Below the pieces are notes generated by a model. The model was not told the DNA's origin. It saw nothing but the letters and a program-made list of their open reading frames with translations, and did not search any database. From assembly GCF_004361735.1 (NCBI RefSeq), contig NZ_SNVV01000027.1, positions 1 through 64,000 on the forward strand: 64,000 nucleotides of DNA, given 5' to 3'. The stretch comes from Azoarcus indigens (lineage in GTDB: Bacteria; Pseudomonadota; Gammaproteobacteria; Burkholderiales; Rhodocyclaceae). Made by a program: the position numbers and the translations under genes. Shown here in pieces: positions 53,485 to 61,390 of this stretch (position 1 is the first letter of the stretch; each line of letters starts with the position of its first letter).

Positions 53485-54921
53485 ATGACAGAGAAGATAG
53501 CCCACCTGTACCCCGCTCCGCTCACCGGCCCGCAGGTGCCCCTGCTGGAGCCGGCCACCGGCGCCACGCTGGCCGGGCTGCGGCTGGCTTCGGTGGCCGA
53601 CGTGGCTGCCGCCGCCGAAGCCGCCGCCACCGCGCAGGCCGCCTGGGCGGCGACGCCCTTCGACCAGCGCGCGGCGGTGATGCGCCGTGCCGCCGAGCTG
53701 CTGCGCGAGCGCGCCGACACCTTCAACCGCTGGAACGTGCGCGAGTGCGGCTCCATTCTGCCCAAGGCGGAATGGGAGCTGAACGCCTCCTACGAGCAGT
53801 TGCACAACGCCGCCGGGCTGATCGCCCAGCCGCATGGCCACATCATGCCGTCCTCGGTGCCGGGCCGGACCAATCTGTGGTCGCGGGTGCCCATCGGCGT
53901 GGTCGGCATCATCGCGCCGTGGAACTACCCGCTGCTGCTGGCGATGCGTTCGCTGGCGCCGGCGCTGGCGCTGGGCAACGCGGTGCTGCTGAAGCCGGCG
54001 CTGCAAGGCTCGGTGTGCGGCGGCCTGCTGCTGGCCGAGCTGTTCCGCGACGCCGGCCTGCCGGCGGGCGTGCTCAGCGTGCTGCCGGGCGAGGCGGACG
54101 TGGGCGACGCTATCGTGCGCGATGCCCGCGTCGGCATGATCTCCTTCACCGGCTCCACCGCGGTGGGCAAGCGCATCGGCGAACTCTGCGGCGGCCTGTT
54201 GAAGAAGGTGGCGCTGGAGCTGGGCGGCAATAACGCCTTCATCGTGCTGGAGGACGCCGACATCGAGGCCGCCGCCTCCCACGGCGCCTGGGGCGCCTTC
54301 CTGCACCAGGGCCAGATCTGCATGCAGGCTGGCCGCCACCTGGTGCACGAGGCGGTAGCGGCGCAGTACGCCGAGGCGCTGGCGCGCCGCGCCAAGGCGC
54401 TGCGGGTGGGCAACCCGGACACCGAAACGGTGCATCTCGGCCCGCTCATCAACGCCCAGCAGCGCGCCAAGGTGGGCGGCATCGTCAGGGACACGCTGGC
54501 GCGCGGCGCCAGCCTGCTGGCCGGCGGCAAAGGCGAGGGCCTGTTCTACGAGGCCACCGTGCTCGGCGGCGTCACGCCGGACATGCCGGCCTTCATCGAC
54601 GAGATCTTCGGCCCGGTGGCGCCCATCACCCCCTTCGCCGGCGACGACGCCCTGGTGGCGCTGGTGAACAGTTCGCCCTACGGCCTCTCCGCCGCCATCC
54701 ATACCCGCGACCTCGCCCGTGGCCTGGAACTTGCGCAGCGGTTGAAGACCGGCATGGTGCACATCAACGACCAGACGGTGAATGCCGAATTCAACGTGCC
54801 CTTCGGCGGCATGGGCGCCTCCGGCAACGGCGGCCGCTTCGGCGGGCCGGTGAATGCCGAGGAATTCACCCAGAGTCAGTGGGTGTCCATGGTGTCCCGC
54901 CCGGTCACCTATCCCTTCTGA
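53485..54921 (+). CDS. NAD(P)-dependent aldehyde dehydrogenase (benzaldehyde dehydrogenase-like)
   Basis: A 478-aa cytosolic ALDH. Catalytic Cys279 in HQGQICMQ, general-base Glu245 in VALELGGNN, Asn147 in APWNYP, and the nucleotide-binding FTGSTAVGK near 221-229. Resemblance to XylC-type benzaldehyde dehydrogenases suggests an aromatic or short aliphatic aldehyde produced by the next gene. Ribosome site AGGAAAG precedes the ATG. Confidence 0.92.
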   Translation: MTEKIAHLYPAPLTGPQVPLLEPATGATLAGLRLASVADVAAAAEAAATAQAAWAATPFDQRAAVMRRAAELLRERADTFNRWNVRECGSILPKAEWELNASYEQLHNAAGLIAQPHGHIMPSSVPGRTNLWSRVPIGVVGIIAPWNYPLLLAMRSLAPALALGNAVLLKPALQGSVCGGLLLAELFRDAGLPAGVLSVLPGEADVGDAIVRDARVGMISFTGSTAVGKRIGELCGGLLKKVALELGGNNAFIVLEDADIEAAASHGAWGAFLHQGQICMQAGRHLVHEAVAAQYAEALARRAKALRVGNPDTETVHLGPLINAQQRAKVGGIVRDTLARGASLLAGGKGEGLFYEATVLGGVTPDMPAFIDEIFGPVAPITPFAGDDALVALVNSSPYGLSAAIHTRDLARGLELAQRLKTGMVHINDQTVNAEFNVPFGGMGASGNGGRFGGPVNAEEFTQSQWVSMVSRPVTYPF

Positions 54922-54999
54922 ACGCAGCGGGCGACACGATCCGCGCCTTCCTTCCCCCGACCCCAACGAGAAGCGCAACCCCCCGACAAGGAAAACTCC

Positions 55000-56745
55000 A
55001 TGGATAAGGAAAACAAGTCCCGCCTCGAACTCAACGAGGAGGTGAACCGCCTCGAATCCGCGCTGATGCGTGGCCGCGGCGACCGCCGCCAGTTTCTCAA
55101 GGCTGCCACCGCCGCCGGCTACAGCATGGCCGCGGCCACCTCGATGATGGCCTTCGCCGACCGCGCCTTCGCCCAGCAGTCCGCCAACCGCGCGGCGCTC
55201 ACCGCCGAGTACGACTTCATCGTCTGCGGCGCCGGCTCGGCCGGCTGCGCGGTGGCCCGCCGGCTGGCGGACAACCCCAACGTGCGGGTGCTGCTGCTGG
55301 AAGCCGGCGGCTCCGACAACGTGCCGCAGGTGATGGACGGCACCCGCTGGCCGGAGAACATCGGCAGCGAACGCGATTGGGCGTTCAAGGGCCAGCCCAC
55401 GCCCACCCTCAACGGCCGCACGCCGCCCTTCCCGATGGGCAAGGTGCTGGGCGGCGGTTCCAGCGTGAATGGCCTGGTGTGGGCGCGCGGCCACAAGAAC
55501 GACTGGGACATGTGGGCCGAGGTGTCCGGCGAAAAGGCGTGGAGCTATGAGTCGGTGCTCGGCATCTACCGCCGCATCGAAGACTGGCAAGGGCCGGCCG
55601 ATCCCAAGCGGCGCGGCAAGGGCGGCGAGGTCTACCTGTCGCTGCCGGAAGCGCCGATCAACCCAGTGGCGCCGGCGCTGATCGAGGCGGCGGGCGATTT
55701 CGGCATGCCCAAGGTGGTGGACCTCAACGGCGAGATCATGGAAGGCGAGGGCGGCGCCGGCATGCCCAACCTCATCGTCAAGAACGGCCGCCGGGTGTCG
55801 ATGGCGGTGGCCTACATCCACCCCATCATGGACCGCTCCAACATCACCGTGCTGCTGGGCGCGCATGTGAACCGGCTCAAGTTCAAGGGCAAGCGCGTCA
55901 CCGGCGTGGAGTTCGTGCATGAGGGCAAGGTGCACACCATCGCGGCGAAGCATGAGGTCATCCTCTCCACCGGCGCCATCAACACCCCGCGCATCCTGAT
56001 GATCTCCGGCGTCGGCCCGGAGAAGGAGCTGAAGAAGCACGGCATTCCGGTGGTGCAGAAGCTGGAGGGCGTGGGCCAGAACTTCCAGGATCACATCCTG
56101 CTCGGCGGCTGCATGTGGGAGTACTTCACGCCGGAGCCCGGGCGCAACAACTCGGCGGAATTCACCTTCTTCTGGAAGAGCGATTCCTCGCTGAGGACCC
56201 CCGACCTGCAGCCCTTCCTGGAGGAATTCCCCTACACCAGCGAAGTCACCCGCGAGCAATACACCATCCCGAAGGCAGCCTGGGTGCTGGCGGCGGCCAT
56301 CGTGCAGCCCACCAGCCGCGGCCACATGACCATCAGCGGCCCGCGCCCGCAAGATCCGCCGCTGATCTACCCCAACTTCCTCTCCACCGAGCAGGACATC
56401 AAGGCGCTCACCCGTTCGGTCGAGATCTGCCGCGAACTGGGCAACTCCAAGCACCTCAAGCCCTACGCCAAGCGCGAGATCATGCCGGGCGAACTCAAGG
56501 GCAAGGAGCTGGAGCGCTTCATCCGCAACGCCGCCGGCACCTACTTCCACGAAACCTGCACCTGCAAGATGGGCCGTGACGAGATGTCGGTGGTGGACGG
56601 CAAGCTGCGGGTGTATGGGCTGGAGGGGCTGCGCATCGCCGACGGTTCCATCATGCCGGCGATCACCACCGGCAACACCATGGCGCCCTGCGTGGTGATC
56701 GGCGAGCGCTGCGCCGAGGAGCTGAAGCAGCAGTACCGCATCTGA
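55000..56745 (+). CDS. Tat-exported GMC-family alcohol oxidoreductase
   Basis: A 581-aa FAD-dependent glucose-methanol-choline oxidoreductase. The Tat signal has Arg29-Arg30 in GDRRQFLKAATAAG and a hydrophobic stretch, with cleavage near AFAQQ. FAD motif FIVCGAGSAGCAVARRL, GMC signatures MGKVLGGGSSVNGLVWARG and STGAINTPRILMISG, catalytic His517 (FHETCTCKMG) and a second active-site position Asn559 (TTGNTMAP). Predicted to fold with FAD in the cytosol and oxidise an alcohol in the periplasm. AAGGA precedes the ATG. Confidence 0.92.
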   Translation: MDKENKSRLELNEEVNRLESALMRGRGDRRQFLKAATAAGYSMAAATSMMAFADRAFAQQSANRAALTAEYDFIVCGAGSAGCAVARRLADNPNVRVLLLEAGGSDNVPQVMDGTRWPENIGSERDWAFKGQPTPTLNGRTPPFPMGKVLGGGSSVNGLVWARGHKNDWDMWAEVSGEKAWSYESVLGIYRRIEDWQGPADPKRRGKGGEVYLSLPEAPINPVAPALIEAAGDFGMPKVVDLNGEIMEGEGGAGMPNLIVKNGRRVSMAVAYIHPIMDRSNITVLLGAHVNRLKFKGKRVTGVEFVHEGKVHTIAAKHEVILSTGAINTPRILMISGVGPEKELKKHGIPVVQKLEGVGQNFQDHILLGGCMWEYFTPEPGRNNSAEFTFFWKSDSSLRTPDLQPFLEEFPYTSEVTREQYTIPKAAWVLAAAIVQPTSRGHMTISGPRPQDPPLIYPNFLSTEQDIKALTRSVEICRELGNSKHLKPYAKREIMPGELKGKELERFIRNAAGTYFHETCTCKMGRDEMSVVDGKLRVYGLEGLRIADGSIMPAITTGNTMAPCVVIGERCAEELKQQYRI

Positions 56746-56903
56746 GCCGCCGTCGGGGAGGCTGGCGCTTGGTTTGACCGGGCCTTTGGTTCGTCCGGTC
56801 GAAGGCCTCATCCAGCCCGCTGGCCCCCCGCCGTGGGCGACCCCATGCCCGTGCGGGAACGGGCCGCCGGGCGTGCATGGCTTCAGCCGCGCCCGGCCTT
56901 GCC

Positions 56904-56942
56904 GCCACTACGCCAGCTCAGGCTGGGGTGGTGGCTTTTTTT
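56904..56942 (+). terminator. rho-independent terminator of the channel-ALDH-GMC operon
   Basis: GCCAC...GTGGC outer stem (56904-56908 with 56931-56935) enclosing CCAGC/GCTGG, followed by seven T residues. It is the strongest terminator on this strand after the GMC gene. The 202 bp between the GMC stop and vapC contain nothing else recognised. Confidence 0.85.
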
Positions 56943-56947
56943 GCGTC

Positions 56948-57334
56948 TCAGACGGTGGCGATGGTGTCGCTGTAGCGGGCAAGCACTGCGTCGTGGGTGA
57001 GCAGTCGCATCGGCTCGACCAGGGCCTGCGCGACGATGAGTCGGTCGAAAGGGTCCTGGTGGTGGCGGGGCAGCTTTTCGACCGCTACCGCATGTTCGGC
57101 TTCTATCGGCAGCAATCGATAGCCTGCGGCCTCGAAATAGCGGCTGGCCTCCTGCCCCGCGACCGGCATATCGCCACGAGCCAGAGAATGCTTGATGGCA
57201 ATTTCCCACAGGCTGGCGACACTGACCCAGATGGAGGCCCTGGGCGATTGAATCAGCTCGCGGGCGGTGACGGAAAGCCGCGGGCTGTCTGTGATCGCCC
57301 ACAAGGCGACGTGGGTATCCAGCAGCAGATTCAC
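56948..57334 (-). CDS. PIN-domain toxin (VapC-like)
   Basis: A 128-aa PIN ribonuclease. Acidic residues of the metal site are in LLLDTHVALWAI (Asp6), SLWEIAIKH (Glu) and DPFDRLIVAQAL (Asp), with a further Asp near LLTHDAVLARY. Encoded with a Phd-type antitoxin whose stop overlaps its start by 4 bp. The pair forms a type II toxin-antitoxin module. Confidence 0.9.
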   Translation of the reverse strand: MNLLLDTHVALWAITDSPRLSVTARELIQSPRASIWVSVASLWEIAIKHSLARGDMPVAGQEASRYFEAAGYRLLPIEAEHAVAVEKLPRHHQDPFDRLIVAQALVEPMRLLTHDAVLARYSDTIATV

Positions 57335-57579
57335 TTCGCGTCTTCGCCGAGGAAAAGGCGAGCGACCTCGGCGTTGTGGGTATCGATGTCGTCTGGCACC
57401 TCGAACAGGCCTTTGGCAATGCCGATGCGCTTGTCTGGCGACGGGGTCTCCACCGGCACCAGCTTGGCCGCCGGCTTGCCGTTGCGGGCGATGACGATCT
57501 CGCGGGCTTCGCCTTGCTCTATGGCCTCCACGAGGCGGGACAGCGAAGACTTGGCCTGCAGCATGTTGACCGATTGCAT
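57331..57579 (-). CDS. Phd/YefM-family antitoxin
   Basis: An 82-aa antitoxin with MLQAKSSLSRLVEAIEQGEA and EIVIARNGKPAAKLVPVE, the Phd/YefM DNA-binding fold. The C-terminal tail (IDTHNAEVARLFLGE) would neutralise the PIN toxin. GGAGGAG lies upstream of the ATG. Its promoter should be in the 85 bp toward the sigma-54 activator gene; CTTAGTCTAGTCTG there is a short repeat. Confidence 0.88.
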   Translation of the reverse strand: MQSVNMLQAKSSLSRLVEAIEQGEAREIVIARNGKPAAKLVPVETPSPDKRIGIAKGLFEVPDDIDTHNAEVARLFLGEDAK

Positions 57580-57664
57580 GGGGGACTCCTCCGGGAACTA
57601 CTTAGTCTAGTCTGGCCAGGTGCCTCTCTCAAGCCGGTCGGCGCCGGTTTTGTTGTCGCGAAGC

Positions 57665-59599
57665 TCAGCCCCGGCTCTCCGCCAACTGCTGCTTCAGCCG
57701 CGCGCTGGCGCGCACCCGGCGCTGCAAGGTGGAACGGCTGACGCCCAGGTGGTCGGCGGCGCGGGAGAGATTGCCGCCGGTGAGGCGCAGGGCATCGGCC
57801 ATCGCTTGTTCTTCCAGGGCGCTTAGGGAGGCCGGCGGCGTGCTGGCCGCGGGCTGGGCCGGGGCAATGGCAGGCAGGCTTGCGGCGACCGCGGCCGGGG
57901 GCAGGGCGAAGCGCACATGTTCGGCGCTGATGGCCTCAGCCGCCTCGCACAGCAGGGCGGCGCGCTTGAGCACGCTGAGCGCTTCGCGCGCATTGCCCGG
58001 CCAGGGGTAGGCGGCGAGCAGGGCGGTGGCTTCCGGGGTGAGGCCGCCGGGGTGGCCGGCGCCGTCGCGCGCCAGGGTGGCGAAGAGGTCCGCCAGGCGG
58101 CTGCGTTCGCGCAGCGGCGCGAGCGCCAGGGTGTAGCCGGCGATGCGGTAATACAGATCGGCGCGGAAGCGGCCCTGGGCCACCAGCGTGTCCAGGTCCT
58201 GGTGGGTGGCGCACAGCAGGCGGAATTCCACCGGCCGTGGTTTGCCGCTGCCCAGGCGGGCCACTTCGCGGCTGTCCAGCACCCGCAGCAGGCGGGCCTG
58301 CAGGGCGAGCGGCATGTCGCCGATCTCGTCGAGGAAGAGGGTGCCGCCGTCGGCCTCCTCGATGCGGCCGCTGGCGCCGCCCTTGCGGCCGCCGGTGAAG
58401 GCGCCATCGGTGTAGCCGAAGAGTTCGGATTCGATCAGCGCTTCCGGCAGCGCGGCGCAGTTGATGGCGACGAAGGGGCCGGCCGGCTGCTGGCGGTGCA
58501 ACGCATGGGCGACCACCTCCTTGCCGCTGCCGGTCTCGCCACGCAGCAACACCGGCAGGCCCTTGTCCAGCGCCTTGAGGGCGATGCGGAAGCGGCCGGC
58601 GAATTCCGGGTCGCCCATTTCCGGGGCGTCCTGCCCGACGTTGGCCATGGCCGTGGCGCGGGGCATGGAGAGCGGCTGCCGCGCGGGGGCGCCGCTGCGT
58701 GTCTCGATGAACACGAACAGGCCGGAGTTCAGCCGTATCGGCAGCGGCCGGCCGCTCTGGGCGAGGAGTTCCAGCCACTGGCCGTACTGGCCGTCGAAGA
58801 CGCTCTCGAAGCTGAGCATGGCCAGCGGCAGGCCCAGCGGATTGAGGATGCGCCGCGCCTCGCGCGTCATGCCCAGCACCTCGCCATCGGCCCCGAAGGC
58901 GACGGTGGCATTGCGCGATTCGCCGTTGGCGCTCCAGCTCATGCGCAGGGTGAGGCGGGCGCGTAACCGCTCCAGTTGACGGTGTTCGATGGCGCTGGCG
59001 CAGCTCTCCGCCAAGCTGATGGCGCCGAACTCGCGGCCCTCGCGGTGCTTGGTCAGATTCACCGCGCCGACCAGCTGCCCAGCTGGATCGAAGATGGGCG
59101 CGGCGGCGCAGTAGAAGGCGGCGTTGGCCTCGAAATAGTGCTCATGGCCGAAGACCTGCACCGGCCGCTGGCAGGCGAGGGCGCAGTTCATGGCCGCGGT
59201 GCCTATGGCCTGTTCGGACATGTCGCAGCCCAGCTGCAAGGCCTCGTACAGCTCGCCGCTCGCCTCGCGCGGATCGGTGAAGCGGGCGATGGTGAGCGCC
59301 TCGGCATCAGTCAGCACCGGATGGAAGCCGGATTCGTGCAGCACCCGGGCGAACAGGCCCAGCGTGGCCTCGAAGTCGCGGATCAGCAGGGCGTTGCGGC
59401 CGCGCAGTTCCTCCACCCGGCTGCGGTCATGGATGTTGAAGCCGACCCGCGCCGAGGCCGGGCGCTGGTCGGCGCAGCGCCGCCAGGAGTCGAGGATGGC
59501 GGCATCCACCAGCCCGTCCGGCGTTTCGCCCTGCCCGAAGAATAGTTCGCGGGCGCGATGGGCATGCAGGCCCGGCACTGCTGCGGCGAATCTCGACAT
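57665..59599 (-). CDS. AcoR-type sigma-54-dependent transcriptional activator
   Basis: 644 aa. N-terminal sensor part with a GAF domain (about 85-200), then a PAS-like stretch (about 230-300), AAA+ domain with Walker A GETGSGK (354-360), sigma-54 loop GAFTGG (399-404; canonical is GAFTGA) and Walker B GGTLFLDEIGD, then a Fis-type HTH (GGNLSRAADHLGVSRSTLQRR). The start at ATG 59599 (MSRFAAAVPG) matches AcoR-type N-termini. The likely activator of the two sigma-54 promoters at 50660 and 52347 (inference). Confidence 0.93.
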   Translation of the reverse strand: MSRFAAAVPGLHAHRARELFFGQGETPDGLVDAAILDSWRRCADQRPASARVGFNIHDRSRVEELRGRNALLIRDFEATLGLFARVLHESGFHPVLTDAEALTIARFTDPREASGELYEALQLGCDMSEQAIGTAAMNCALACQRPVQVFGHEHYFEANAAFYCAAAPIFDPAGQLVGAVNLTKHREGREFGAISLAESCASAIEHRQLERLRARLTLRMSWSANGESRNATVAFGADGEVLGMTREARRILNPLGLPLAMLSFESVFDGQYGQWLELLAQSGRPLPIRLNSGLFVFIETRSGAPARQPLSMPRATAMANVGQDAPEMGDPEFAGRFRIALKALDKGLPVLLRGETGSGKEVVAHALHRQQPAGPFVAINCAALPEALIESELFGYTDGAFTGGRKGGASGRIEEADGGTLFLDEIGDMPLALQARLLRVLDSREVARLGSGKPRPVEFRLLCATHQDLDTLVAQGRFRADLYYRIAGYTLALAPLRERSRLADLFATLARDGAGHPGGLTPEATALLAAYPWPGNAREALSVLKRAALLCEAAEAISAEHVRFALPPAAVAASLPAIAPAQPAASTPPASLSALEEQAMADALRLTGGNLSRAADHLGVSRSTLQRRVRASARLKQQLAESRG

Positions 59600-59905
59600 G
59601 GCGACTCCCGTGGTCTGGCGGCTGCGGCCGTGGTTGCCAAGGAGTATTACCGAAGGCGTACGGCCGGGGTGGAATTCGAGCGGGGAACGAAGCAGGTACT
59701 GTGCCCATCGGGGGCGGAGGTGATGGGTGGGTTGGAGGGTAAAGCGGCTTCTCGAGCGGGCCGCTTCGCGCCCCGGCCCTGTAGCCTGCCGGCCCCAGGC
59801 GCTCCGGCGGGCGAAGTCGGTGCTTCGCTTGTTCTGCCTACGCCCCGCGAGGGTAGAGGGGAGAAAAACCGTACTTCCGAACGCGTAGGTCAATGCGCCT
59901 GCTGC
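59600..59905. other. 306-bp intergenic region
   Basis: Between the start of the sigma-54 activator gene and the stop of the second MarR gene, both minus strand. TAATAC (read on minus) near 59643-59648 could be a -10 for the activator. No RNA, repeat or coding sequence recognised. Confidence 0.4.
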
Positions 59906-60385
59906 CTACCTGGAGCCGCCTTCCTCCACCGCCACCGGGGCAGCCTCGTCGAAGCCGCCGATCTTCCGCAGCAGGAACAGCAGCGCGACCCGTTCTGCCG
60001 GGTTCAGGCTGCCGAAGGTCGCCTCGGTGATCTGCTCGGCGAAGGGCACCATGCGCACCACCAGTTCCTGGCCTTCGGGGGTGAGGGCGACCAGCACCTT
60101 GCGGCGATCCAGTGGATCGTGGCTGACGCTGAGCAGCTTGCGTGTCTTCAGGCGTTCGACGATGCCTCGCACGGTGGCCTGGTCGATAGCGCTGGCGCCG
60201 ACGATGGTGCTGAGCGAGCAGGAGCCGTGGTCGCGCACCGCGCACAGCACCACGAACTGGGCGGCAGTGAGCTGCGAGTCCGGGATCTGCTGCTGGAAGA
60301 TCGCCATGTGGCGCTGGTAGGCACGGCGCAGCAGGTGGCCGACCTGTTCCGAGAAGTGATAGTGCGGGTCTTCGCCGTTGGGCAT
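59906..60385 (-). CDS. MarR-family transcriptional regulator
   Basis: 159 aa. Helix-turn-helix and wing are in LTAAQFVVLCAVRDHGSCS, STIVGASAIDQATVRGIVERL and SHDPLDRRKVLVALTPEG. The length is canonical. Oriented away from the ABC operon at 61.4 kb, with the 635-bp regulatory region between them, so it may repress that operon and itself. A possible ligand is an aromatic acid or its CoA ester. Confidence 0.9.
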   Translation of the reverse strand: MPNGEDPHYHFSEQVGHLLRRAYQRHMAIFQQQIPDSQLTAAQFVVLCAVRDHGSCSLSTIVGASAIDQATVRGIVERLKTRKLLSVSHDPLDRRKVLVALTPEGQELVVRMVPFAEQITEATFGSLNPAERVALLFLLRKIGGFDEAAPVAVEEGGSR

Positions 60386-60819
60386 GGGGAGGTCTTTGCC
60401 TGTCGAGGAGTGTTGCCGGGCGGCGGGCCATGCCGGGTCGGGAAAGGCCGCCAGCGCGTGTGGGCACAGAGTCTAACCGCAGTGCGTGGCCGGGTGGGAG
60501 CCCCCGGCGGGCCTTTGTCTTGCCGCGCGGAATCAGGGGCTTGGCCGCGCCGGCGAGCATGCACGGCGGGGGCCGAGTGGTAATTTGTTAAGTGAACACT
60601 GTACGAAAGACGTGCTGCGTTGCGGTCTGCGGTGGCGGCGCGGGGCACGGCTTTAGTGCATGGACGGACGGCGTTTGCCATTGGCTTTAACGGCAAGGCA
60701 TCCGGCGATATTCCATTGCGCTGGGATACGGCGCGAAGACGGCATGGCGTGTGCGATCCGAATTCTGCGCTGCGCCAATTTTTGCACCGCGTCAGGCGTT
60801 TTTCGGCGGCTTCAAGTTG

Positions 60820-60834
60820 GTGCATCTAATGCAC
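60820..60834. promoter_or_regulatory. 15-bp palindrome GTGCAT-CTA-ATGCAC
   Basis: Perfect dyad 24 bp upstream of the candidate -35 of the ABC-operon promoter. Candidate binding site for a dimeric regulator. Confidence 0.5.
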
Positions 60835-60857
60835 TGTTTCGGTGTGAAAAAAACTTG

Positions 60858-60886
60858 TTGTATCGGCAGTATCGTTGCGCTAGATT
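60858..60886 (+). promoter_or_regulatory. sigma-70-like promoter ahead of the second ABC operon
   Basis: TTGTAT, 17-bp spacer, TAGATT. Tandem dyads begin 9 bp downstream, a repressor-like position covering the start of transcription. Confidence 0.5.
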
Positions 60887-60895
60887 GCGCAAAAA

Positions 60896-60940
60896 ATGTA
60901 ATGGACACTACATGAAAATGTAAGAGCCACTACATGAAAA
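60896..60940 (+). repeat. tandem dyads ATGTA-N8-TACAT, 22-bp period
   Basis: Dyad 1 is 60896-60913 and dyad 2 is 60918-60935. The units also share the direct repeat CACTACATGAAAA (60906-60918 and 60928-60940). The 22-bp spacing puts both on the same DNA face. Likely operators, possibly for the adjacent MarR protein. Confidence 0.65.
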
Positions 60941-61020
60941 ACAGACGATCCGGCACAGCCGGACGGGACCGTAGCCGAGGCGGTTTTCGCCCTTGCCGGT
61001 CCACCCGACAGGAGTAGTTC

Positions 61021-61179
61021 ATGGCCCATACGATACGTGCCGCGCATCCCCACGCGCCGGCCGGTGGCCCCGCCGCCGCTTCCTCGTGCCGCCACGCTTT
61101 CCCGCGCGCCGCCGGTGTCCATCCGGACGCGGCCGGGCAGGGCGTGGGCTCACTCCCGCCGCCTGCTTTCGCTGCCTGA
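61021..61179 (+). CDS. possible 52-aa small protein, unidentified
   Basis: The frame begins MAHTIRAAHPHAPAGGPAAA and ends LPPPAFAA, with GGAG 6 nt before the ATG. Rich in Ala, Pro and His, and not similar to anything I recognise. It lies in the leader of the second ABC operon, so it might be a leader peptide or a chance frame in GC-rich DNA. The 211 bp between it and the binding-protein gene hold nothing recognised. Confidence 0.3.
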   Translation: MAHTIRAAHPHAPAGGPAAASSCRHAFPRAAGVHPDAAGQGVGSLPPPAFAA

Positions 61180-61390
61180 TGCCTGCGCTGTGGCCTGCAG
61201 TTCTGACTCCGTTCTGAGCTGAGCCCGGTGCCCCGGCGGCGCGCATCCGATGCGCGTTGCAGGCCGCTTCCCCGCAGTCGCTGCGCCACCGCCTGTGCGG
61301 TCGGCGGGGGAGCGCTCAAGTCCGATTTCCCGCAACACCCCAACCCCGCAACCCCAGCAATCCAACAGAGAAACTAGCCAGGAGAAAAAC

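Larger units (their letters stand above)
60386..61020. other. 635-bp divergent regulatory region, MarR / ABC operon
   Basis: AT-richer than its surroundings. Holds AGTG-AA-CACT (about 60591-60600), a perfect 15-bp palindrome (60820-60834), a sigma-70-like promoter (TTGTAT 60858-60863, TAGATT 60881-60886) and two tandem dyads (60896-60935). No RNA gene was recognised. Confidence 0.55.

Noticed and set aside
52180-56811. 1543-codon minus-strand open frame across the sigma-54 operon
   Set aside because: Antisense to three well-supported genes; low-complexity composition and no recognisable motif.
57640-57664. Terminator-like CCGG hairpin with TTTT near the sigma-54 activator stop
   Set aside because: The T-run lies on the plus strand, where no gene ends, and the stem is only about 4-5 bp; too weak to call.
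59643-59700. Sigma-54-like GG...GC element upstream of the activator gene
   Set aside because: The best candidate (TTGGCAACC... on the minus strand) has an 11-nt rather than 10-nt GG-GC spacing and a poor -12.
60980-61000. Sigma-54-like element ahead of the second ABC operon
   Set aside because: GG and GC of GGTTTTCGCCCTTGC are one base too far apart and the -24 lacks TGGC.
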